NCBI GenBank assembly: GCA_003517845.1
Contig: DOZU01000229.1
Location: forward strand, 4,633-9,844
Reading direction: 5' to 3'
From: Clostridiales bacterium
Lineage (GTDB): Bacteria > Bacillota > Sulfobacillia > UBA995
Length of the DNA: 5,212 bases
Shown here: positions 1 to 5,212 of the stretch, in pieces
How positions within the stretch are numbered: position 1 is the first letter of the stretch
Layout of the letters: every line of letters starts with the position of its first letter
Program-made: the position numbers and the translations under genes
Notes under the pieces: model-generated
Databases searched by the model: none
The model's input: only the letters and a program-made list of their open reading frames with translations
What the model was told of the DNA's origin: nothing

Positions 1-2048
1 GCCTCGGCGGTGCGGCGATTGTCTCCGGTCAGCATGCTGGTCCGGTAACCCAGCCGCGTGAGTTCCGCTATGGCGCGCGAAGCGTCCTCCTTGATGGTGT
101 CAGCCAAAGCGATGACTCCGGCCGGGCTTCCGTCCACGCCCATCAGCGCTGCCGTGTTGCCGCCTTCCTCGAGGCGCCTGGCCGCCTCTTCCAGCGGTTC
201 GGGGTCAATCCCCGCTTCCCGTAACAAGCTGCGGGTGCCGAGGACTACCTCCCGTCCCTCCACCCGGGCGCGCACCCCCTTGCCCACCACCGCTTCAAAG
301 TGATCCACCGCCGGGATGACGAGGTCCGGCTCTTGCCGGGCTCGCTCCACCATGGCCCGGCCCAGAGGGTGCTCAGAGCCCTGTTCGGCCCCGGCGGCCA
401 GCCTGAGCAACTCCCGGGAGTCGAAGCCGTGCAAGGGTTCGATGGCCGTCACCCCGGGATGGCCGGTAGTCAGCGTGCCCGTCTTGTCGAAGACGATGGT
501 CCGGGCTTCTTGCAGGAGCTGGATTGCCGCCCCATGCCGGATGAGCACGCCGTTCTCCGCCCCCAGGCCGCTGCCCACCATCAGCGCCGTGGGCGTGGCC
601 AGGCCCAGCGCGCAAGGGCAGGCGATCACCAGTACGGCCACGGTGGCGGCGATGGCCTGGGTGATCGGGTCAAGCCCGGGATCGACCCAGGGGACGAACG
701 GCGCGGCGGCGACTACCACCCGGTGCAGCAAATCGGGGAGCAGCAGCCAGGCGGCGAAGGTCAGCCCGGCGATAACCAGTACTACTGGCACAAAAGCTGC
801 CGTGACCCGGTCGGCAAACTCCTGGATGGGCACGCGGGTGCCCTGGGCTTGTTCCACCAGCCGGATGACCTGCGCCAGGAAAGTGTCGCGGCCCACCCGG
901 ACGGCCCGGATCTTCAACATGCCCTGTTGGTTGATGGTCGCGCCGATTACTTCATCTCCGGGACCCCTTGACACGGGCAGCGACTCTCCCGTCGCCATCG
1001 ACTCGTCGACCGTGCTCAACCCCTCGAGGACCACCCCGTCGGTCGGGATCTTTTCCCCGGGCCGCACGACCATCACGTCACCCACCTGCACCTGTTCGAT
1101 GGGCACGGCTACCTCATTGCCATCCACCAGCAGGGTGGCGGTGTCCACCTCGAGCTGGAGCAACTTGCGGATTGCGTCCGAGGCTTTCCCCCTTGCCTGG
1201 GCTTCAAAGTAACGACCGGTGAGGTGCACGGCCATGATCATCGCCGCGACCCCCGCGTAGTTGGCGATAGGCAAGGCGAAGGAGGCGGGGCCGGTGGCGA
1301 AAGCCGCCAGTGTACCCATGGCGATCAATACGTCCATGTTGGCATTCCGGTGGGCGAGGGCATTGGCTGCCGAGCGGTAGGTGGCGAAGCCGGCGACGAA
1401 CAGCACCGGGGCTCCGAGGAAGATCAAGCCCAGGCTCATGGCGCGGTGGCCGAAGGGGACTTGGTGCAGGAAGAAATCGGGGATCATCCACAGGATGATC
1501 GGGATGGTGAGCGCCCACGCCAGCAGCAGTCGGCGACGGGCCAGGCTGAACTCCCGGCGCTCAGCCTCCTGCCGGTCAGTCCGGCGCAGTTCCTCCCCTT
1601 CTTTGACCCGATAACCGACGGCCTCCACCGCCCGTCGCAGTGCCGGCAGGTCGGTGCGTTCCGGATCGTATACGACGGTGGCGCGGGACGTCGCCAGGTT
1701 GACCGAAGCCTCGTGGACGCCGGGGGTGCGCTCAAGGCTGAGGGTGATGGCGCTCGAACAGGCGGCGCAGGTCATCCCCTCGATGGGCAACACCGCCGTG
1801 GCCGTCTCCTGCTCCACGCGGTAGCCTGCGGCGGCCACCGCCCGTTTCAGGTCATCCAGTCCGCCCCGAACGGGATCGTGGTGGACGTAGGCCCGTCCGG
1901 TGGCGAAATTCACCGTCGCCGTACGGACCCCCGGCGCCTTGAGGAGGGCAGCCTGCACGCTCTGGGCGCATGCGGCGCAACTCATACCCACGATCGAGAG
2001 GACCGTTTCCCGATCCTCCACCGGGATCATCGCTTGGCCTTCATTCAT
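1..2048 (-). CDS. copA: Cu+-exporting P1B-type ATPase CopA, 3' end cut off by the window edge
   Basis: Inner-membrane ATPase that pumps Cu+ out of the cytoplasm using ATP. The 682 visible codons are in one uninterrupted frame. Seen in order: two HMA metal-binding domains, with CxxC at C24/C27 (GMSCAAC) and C94/C97 (GMTCAAC); a charged linker at about 148-171; hydrophobic segments near 172-193, 203-224, 236-255 and 261-280; actuator TGES at 353-356; hydrophobic segments near 416-438 and 460-484, the second carrying the CPC metal site (C477-P478-C479, followed by ALGLATPTA); DKTGTLT with phospho-acceptor D521; SEHP with H560; TGDN at 674-677. The CPCALGLATP context and paired HMA domains fit the Cu+ subgroup rather than Zn/Cd. 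The hinge and last two helices with the remaining Cu ligands lie off the left edge; family members are about 800 residues. The ATG at 2046-2048 is chosen because GAGG (2059-2062) lies 10 nt upstream. A second ATG at 2028-2030 (M7), preceded by GAAGG at 7 nt, is equally possible and keeps both HMA domains. Divergent from tldD; no copZ or csoR is visible. Confidence 0.95.
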   Translation of the reverse strand, partial: MNEGQAMIPVEDRETVLSIVGMSCAACAQSVQAALLKAPGVRTATVNFATGRAYVHHDPVRGGLDDLKRAVAAAGYRVEQETATAVLPIEGMTCAACSSAITLSLERTPGVHEASVNLATSRATVVYDPERTDLPALRRAVEAVGYRVKEGEELRRTDRQEAERREFSLARRRLLLAWALTIPIILWMIPDFFLHQVPFGHRAMSLGLIFLGAPVLFVAGFATYRSAANALAHRNANMDVLIAMGTLAAFATGPASFALPIANYAGVAAMIMAVHLTGRYFEAQARGKASDAIRKLLQLEVDTATLLVDGNEVAVPIEQVQVGDVMVVRPGEKIPTDGVVLEGLSTVDESMATGESLPVSRGPGDEVIGATINQQGMLKIRAVRVGRDTFLAQVIRLVEQAQGTRVPIQEFADRVTAAFVPVVLVIAGLTFAAWLLLPDLLHRVVVAAAPFVPWVDPGLDPITQAIAATVAVLVIACPCALGLATPTALMVGSGLGAENGVLIRHGAAIQLLQEARTIVFDKTGTLTTGHPGVTAIEPLHGFDSRELLRLAAGAEQGSEHPLGRAMVERARQEPDLVIPAVDHFEAVVGKGVRARVEGREVVLGTRSLLREAGIDPEPLEEAARRLEEGGNTAALMGVDGSPAGVIALADTIKEDASRAIAELTRLGYRTSMLTGDNRRTAE

Positions 2049-2083
2049 GTAAGACCATCCTCACTCTCTCCGAAATCCCTTAT

Positions 2084-2097
2084 GGGTCACGTCACCC
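2084..2097. promoter_or_regulatory. Near-palindrome, candidate operator upstream of copA
   Basis: GGGTCACGTCACCC matches its own reverse complement at 12 of 14 positions (GGGT arms, ACGT core) and also contains a perfect tandem GTCAC GTCAC (2086-2095). It lies 36-49 nt upstream of the copA ATG. If TAGAAT at 2099-2104 (minus strand) is the copA -10, the site covers the expected transcription start, a usual place for a repressor. Copper-responsive CsoR sites are G/C-tract palindromes, but the half-site order here (GGGT then ACCC) is not a clear match to a known copper operator. The regulator is unknown; this is a structural observation, not an identified binding site. Confidence 0.3.
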
Positions 2098-2246
2098 CAT
2101 TCTAACCTGAAACGCGGAGTACCTGCCAGGGAGCAGTGCCCACAATTGACCCTAAACAATGGTGCTAGAGGAAGGCAAAGCCATCGTCGGCGGCGAATAT
2201 TGTAAAGAACGTAGTCTCACTCCAACCATTTCCCAGGGGCGGCGTC

Positions 2247-2254
2247 GGGAGGTG
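2247..2254 (+). promoter_or_regulatory. Shine-Dalgarno sequence that sets the tldD start at TTG 2261
   Basis: GGGAGGTG contains GGAGGTG, a near-perfect complement to the 16S rRNA tail. Its GGAGG core ends 8 nt before the TTG at 2261-2263. The upstream in-frame ATG at 2159 has no purine-rich sequence in front of it. A GTG at 2252 lies inside this motif and so is unlikely to be the start. Confidence 0.75.
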
Positions 2255-2260
2255 CTGGGT

Positions 2261-3673
2261 TTGAGGAACGCATGCTTCCCTCTTGACCGGGGCGCGGTGG
2301 CGAGCGTGCTTGAACGGGCCCTGGCGCGAGGGGGGCAGTTCGCGGAGATCTTCTTCGAGGGACGCAGTTCCACCTCGGTCAGATTCACGGACGACCGCAT
2401 CGAGTCGGTGGTAGTCGGGGATGATCGGGGGGCGGGTGTCCGCGTGATGGCCGATGGGAGCACGGGCTATGCATACACCACCGACCTCACGCCCGGGGGT
2501 CTGGCGCGAGCGGCCCAAGCCGCCGCGACGGTGGCGCGCCGCCGCTCTCGGGACAGGGGGCGGGCGGCCATCCGGATGGACGCCGAATCGCCGGCCGCAA
2601 GGGTCACGCCGACCGCCGCCGACGCCCCCATATCCGACAAGCTGGACCTCGTCCGCCGGGGCAACGAGGCGGCGCGGTCCTTCAGTCCGCACATCATTCA
2701 GGTGGACGTCCGCTATAGCGACTTCGCCCAGACCGTCCTGGTCGCCAACTCCGAGGGGCTGTGGGCGTGCGACTTCCGTCCGATGATGGAATTCCGGGTC
2801 ACGGTGACGGCCGCACGGGACGGCGACCGCCAGGTGGCATCGCGTAGCAGAGGAGGCCAGGTGGATCTCACCGTCTTCCAGGAGACGTCGCCCGAACTGC
2901 TGGCCCGGGAAGCGGCCGCGGCGGCGGTCCGGATGCTGGATGCCGCGCCCCCGCCCTCCGGAGTGCTGCCGGTGGTGATCGGTCCCGGCGATGGCGGCGT
3001 TCTGATCCATGAGGCCATAGGCCATGCGCTGGAAGCCGATCTGGTCAACAGGGGAGCCTCGATGTATGCAGGCAAACTGGGCCAGCCGGTAGCGAGCCAC
3101 CTGGTGAGCGTGGTTGACGATGGCACCGTGCCCGGCCGTTCCGGCTCGGGGCAGATCGACGACGAGGGCACCCCTTGCCGGCGCAACTTGCTGATAGATC
3201 AGGGTCTGCTGTGCGGCTACATGGAGAGCCTCATGACCGCCCGCGAGGGGAGACGGGAACCGACGGGCAACGGCCGGCGCGAGGACTTCCGGGCCGTGCC
3301 CATCCCCCGCATGACCGTCACTTACATCGACCGGGGGACCACTCCTCCGGCCGACATCATCGGCGAGGTCACGCGCGGGTTGTACGTCAAGCGGATCGGG
3401 GGAGGGCGCGGAGACGTGGCGGGGGCCGAGTTCGTCTTCTCCGCCCCCGAGGCTTTCCTGATCCGCGACGGGCGGCTGGCCGAGCCCGTGCGCTGCTGCA
3501 CCCTGGTGGGCAATGGGCGGGAGGTGCTCTTCAACATCGATGCCGTGGGCGATGACTTCGACCTGGACCCGGGGGGCAGTGGCCGCTGCGGCAAACTCCA
3601 GTCCGCCTGCGTCAGCTTCGGTCAACCTACCGTGCGGATTCGGGCGATGATGGTGGGAGGGACGGGATCGTGA
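2261..3673 (+). CDS. tldD: Metalloprotease TldD, zinc-binding catalytic subunit
   Basis: Peptidase-family U62 protein and catalytic half of the cytoplasmic TldD/TldE protease, which cleaves unfolded peptides and in other bacteria removes RiPP leader peptides and degrades the antitoxin CcdA. From the TTG start it has 470 residues, the usual family length. The N-terminal domain opens with LDRGAVASVLERALARGG then AEIFFE, typical of TldD. The zinc site is HEAIGH at 250-255 (HExxxH: H250, E251, H255), followed by LEAD; the expected late cysteine ligand is C443 in GRCGK. A glycine-rich IGGG stretch (379-382) and the FVFSAPEAFLIRDG region complete the C-terminal domain, which ends near QPTVRIRAMMVGGT. 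The TTG start is preferred over the ATG at 2159 (504 residues) because of the strong Shine-Dalgarno at 2247-2254. Its stop overlaps the tldE start by 4 nt (GTGA), implying translational coupling. It carries several extra cysteines, including a CC pair in VRCCTL, whose role is unknown. Confidence 0.95.
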   Translation: MRNACFPLDRGAVASVLERALARGGQFAEIFFEGRSSTSVRFTDDRIESVVVGDDRGAGVRVMADGSTGYAYTTDLTPGGLARAAQAAATVARRRSRDRGRAAIRMDAESPAARVTPTAADAPISDKLDLVRRGNEAARSFSPHIIQVDVRYSDFAQTVLVANSEGLWACDFRPMMEFRVTVTAARDGDRQVASRSRGGQVDLTVFQETSPELLAREAAAAAVRMLDAAPPPSGVLPVVIGPGDGGVLIHEAIGHALEADLVNRGASMYAGKLGQPVASHLVSVVDDGTVPGRSGSGQIDDEGTPCRRNLLIDQGLLCGYMESLMTAREGRREPTGNGRREDFRAVPIPRMTVTYIDRGTTPPADIIGEVTRGLYVKRIGGGRGDVAGAEFVFSAPEAFLIRDGRLAEPVRCCTLVGNGREVLFNIDAVGDDFDLDPGGSGRCGKLQSACVSFGQPTVRIRAMMVGGTGS

Positions 3674-5016
3674 AGCTGTCCGCGATCGAGGCTCCGGATT
3701 ACCTCCTCGAAGCTGCGGGTCGGCGGGGAATCGAACAGGCGGAAGTGTTGGTCGAGACGGCCAGGCGGACCCGGGTGGAAGTGAGCGGAGGACGGGTCGA
3801 AGAACTCGGTCACGCGTACGAGGTCGGAATCGCCCTGCGCATCTTACGGGACGGGGCCACCGGCTTCTCGTTCACCGCCAGTATGGAAAGCGCTGCTTTA
3901 GAGGGTCTACTCGAGCGGTCGGATGCGGCCGCCCGCGCGGCCACGCCCGATGAGTATGCCGGACTTTGCGAAGCCATGCCCGCTCCCGAATCGCCCAGCA
4001 TCTGGGATCCGGGACTGGCGAGGCTGAAGGTGGGCGCGAAGCTAGCTATCGCCAAGACAGAGGAAAAGGCCTGCCTGTCTGCCGATCCCCGGATCAAGTC
4101 GGTGATCTTCTCCCGTTACGAGGATGCCGTGACCACCACCCGCATCGTGAACAGCCGGGGGCTTGACCAGGCATATCCGGGCACCGTGTGTCGCCTGATC
4201 GTCTTCTGCACGGCCGCCGGGAGGACCAAGGGCAGCATGGGCGAGGGCGCGGCTGAAGAGCGGACCTTCAGAGCGCTTCGCGGGAGGCAAGTTGGACGCG
4301 AGGCCGCGAAGCGGGCGGCCATCGCCGCCGACGGCATCCCCCCGGAAACGGACGAGGTCACCCTCGTATTCAAGCCCTGGGCGGCGCTGAGCTTCCTGTA
4401 CGCGGTGATCTCCGCCCTCAGCGGCGAGGCCGTCCAACTCGGGCAGTCGATGTTCGTCGGCAGGCAAGGGCAGGTGGTCGCGTCTTCCCTGGTCAACCTG
4501 ATCGACGACGGGCGATTGGCCGGCCGGCCCGGCAGTTCGCCGGTGGACGGAGAGGGCGTGCCCCGCCAGACCACTCCGCTGATAACCGATGGAGTGCTGC
4601 GCGCATACTACCACGATCTGCGTTCGGCGCGACGGGCGGGGGTGCCCTCCACCGGCAACTCCGGCCGCCCCGGATATCGGAGTCCGCCGCGCCAGGCTCC
4701 GTCCAATGCTTACCTCGGTGGCGGCACGACTCCGCCGGGAAGGCTGATATCGTCGGTAGACTACGGGATAGAAGTGGTGTCTTTCACCGATACGGGCGGA
4801 GTCAGCGGGATTACCGGCGACTTCTCGATAGCCGCCTCCGGACGTCGCATCCGCCATGGGCAGCTCTCGGAGTCGCTCGATCCCTTCACCATCTGCGGCA
4901 ATCTACGCGACCTGTTGGCACGGATCACCGGCGTGGGCACCGACCTCACCTGGTTCGGGAACCTGGGATCGCCGACCGTCCGCGTCGAAGGACTCAAGGT
5001 GGTTGGCGGCAAGTGA
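3670..5016 (+). CDS. tldE: TldE/PmbA, non-catalytic partner subunit of the TldD protease
   Basis: Paralogue and partner of TldD (also called PmbA); in characterised systems it pairs with TldD in a heteromeric cytoplasmic protease and helps bind substrate but holds no zinc. It has 448 residues, normal for the family. The in-window comparison with TldD is direct: SMFVG, VASSLVNLIDDG and the GTTPP block align with SMYAG, VASHLVSVVDDG and GTTPP of TldD. Where TldD has H250, E251 and H255, TldE has L243, Y244 and S248, so the HExxxH site is lost, and there is no counterpart of the late zinc-ligand Cys near the C-terminal SPTVRVEGLKVVGG. The GTG start at 3670-3672 overlaps the tldD stop as GTGA; GGGAGG lies about 9 nt upstream. 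The gene is therefore co-transcribed and probably coupled to tldD, as expected for equal amounts of the two subunits. It is intact. Confidence 0.94.
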   Translation: MKLSAIEAPDYLLEAAGRRGIEQAEVLVETARRTRVEVSGGRVEELGHAYEVGIALRILRDGATGFSFTASMESAALEGLLERSDAAARAATPDEYAGLCEAMPAPESPSIWDPGLARLKVGAKLAIAKTEEKACLSADPRIKSVIFSRYEDAVTTTRIVNSRGLDQAYPGTVCRLIVFCTAAGRTKGSMGEGAAEERTFRALRGRQVGREAAKRAAIAADGIPPETDEVTLVFKPWAALSFLYAVISALSGEAVQLGQSMFVGRQGQVVASSLVNLIDDGRLAGRPGSSPVDGEGVPRQTTPLITDGVLRAYYHDLRSARRAGVPSTGNSGRPGYRSPPRQAPSNAYLGGGTTPPGRLISSVDYGIEVVSFTDTGGVSGITGDFSIAASGRRIRHGQLSESLDPFTICGNLRDLLARITGVGTDLTWFGNLGSPTVRVEGLKVVGGK

Positions 5017-5036
5017 GCGCGGAGGACGGATTGCCG

Positions 5037-5212
5037 ATGGTCAAGGGACGGGGCGGCGAGGTGGCGGCGGCCGGGTGCGTCGTGGCCGTGCAGGGCACGA
5101 GGGTGCGGGTGCGGGTCCGGCGCGACCGGGCTTGCGGGCGCGGCGGCCCCTGCCCCGGGGGAGTCGATTTTCAACTGCTGCCGACTGCCACTTGGCGGGA
5201 AGTGGAGGGGGT
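5037..5212 (+). CDS. Start of a small cysteine-containing protein, possibly RseC/MucC-like; cut off by the right edge
   Basis: An open frame of 58 codons runs to the window end without a stop, 20 nt after tldE and on the same strand, so it is probably the third gene of the operon. The ATG at 5037 follows GGAGGA (5021-5026) by 10 nt. In-frame TTG 5031 (5 nt after GGAGG) and GTG 5013 (overlapping the tldE stop) are alternatives. The layout resembles the RseC/MucC family (SoxR-reducing-system RseC): a short beta-like AAGCVVAVQGTRVRVRV stretch (10-27) followed by a cysteine segment ACGRGGPCPGG (32-42). RseC proteins usually carry a denser cluster such as CxxCxxC and then two membrane helices; here only C33 and C39 are present, with glycines in between, and the membrane part would lie outside the window. 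The family call is by pattern only and moderate. No function is asserted beyond possible redox or membrane association. Confidence 0.5.
   Translation, partial: MVKGRGGEVAAAGCVVAVQGTRVRVRVRRDRACGRGGPCPGGVDFQLLPTATWREVEG

Larger units (their letters stand above)
2049..2260. other. Divergent intergenic region between copA and tldD
   Basis: About 210 bp with no convincing gene if tldD starts at the TTG. It must carry the promoters for both directions. On the minus strand a TAGAAT hexamer (2099-2104) could be a copA -10, about 50 nt before its start, but I see no good -35 at 16-19 nt. On the plus strand TTGACC (2146-2151) resembles a -35 but lacks a matching -10 at normal spacing; TATTGT (2198-2203) is a weak -10 candidate without a -35. 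No intrinsic terminator, tRNA or riboswitch-like fold was recognised. An in-frame ATG at 2159 would turn 2159-2260 into a 34-codon tldD extension, but it has no Shine-Dalgarno and the extra residues do not look like a TldD N-terminus. Confidence 0.6.

Noticed and set aside
300..1212. Plus-strand open frames of 223 and 298 codons across the left half
   Set aside because: Both lie antisense to copA, whose minus-strand frame carries every P-type ATPase motif in order; the plus-strand translations are low-complexity with no domain.
1224..2105. Plus-strand open frame of 293 codons
   Set aside because: Antisense to the HMA and first membrane region of copA; translation is Gly/His/Arg-rich with no family resemblance and no Shine-Dalgarno.
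2122..2130. CCTGCCAGG mini-palindrome in the intergenic region
   Set aside because: Only 4-bp arms around one base in GC-rich DNA; expected by chance and not placed like a MerR-type site relative to a good -35/-10 pair.
2165..3625. Long open frame of 486 codons on the minus strand antisense to tldD
   Set aside because: It is a mirror of tldD codon usage in high-GC DNA; its His/Arg/Gly-rich translation shows no recognisable domain, while the plus strand encodes a clear TldD.
4042..4857. Minus-strand open frame of 271 codons within tldE
   Set aside because: Shadow of tldE in high-GC sequence without motifs or a ribosome binding site.
5107..5120. Short GTGCGG-type tandem repeat
   Set aside because: It lies inside the third coding frame and simply encodes alternating Val-Arg; too short to call a repeat element.
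4761..5174. Minus-strand open frame of 137 codons spanning the tldE end and the third gene
   Set aside because: Its inner part mirrors tldE and its start region is Pro/Ala/His-rich low complexity; the plus-strand frame there has a Shine-Dalgarno and operon spacing.

Overview
This high-GC bacterial window (roughly two thirds G+C by eye) holds two divergent transcription units that meet at an intergenic region near 2049-2260. Purine-rich Shine-Dalgarno sequences, a TTG and a GTG start, and tightly packed genes suggest a high-GC Firmicutes-like or other Gram-positive-style bacterium. That placement is weak inference; the sequence holds no rRNA or other taxonomic marker.

Left half, minus strand (1-2048): the first 682 codons of a Cu+-exporting P1B-type ATPase (CopA). 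It has two N-terminal metal-binding HMA domains (GMSCAAC, GMTCAAC), the TGES actuator loop, the CPC metal site, the DKTGTLT phosphorylation site, the SEHP motif and the start of the TGDN region. The frame is open throughout. The C-terminal part (GDGxNDxP hinge and last two membrane helices) lies beyond the left edge.

Middle (2049-2260): a divergent intergenic region of about 210 bp. It holds a 14-nt near-palindrome about 36 bp upstream of copA that could be an operator, a possible -10 for copA, and a strong Shine-Dalgarno sequence that points to a TTG start for the rightward gene.

Right half, plus strand (2261-5212): a compact operon. tldD encodes the zinc metalloprotease subunit, with HEAIGH and a late Cys in GRCGK. 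It overlaps tldE/pmbA by 4 nt; tldE encodes the paralogous subunit that has lost the zinc ligands. After 20 nt comes the start of a third reading frame that looks like a small RseC/MucC-type cysteine protein and runs off the right edge.

TldD and TldE form a heteromeric protease that trims unfolded or leader peptides (for example RiPP precursors and CcdA in other bacteria). No precursor peptide or modification enzyme is visible here, so its substrate is unknown. Nothing in the window ties the copper pump to the protease except the shared intergenic region. Overall this looks like ordinary chromosomal gene content rather than an obviously new system; the third gene and the intergenic operator candidate most merit a second look.
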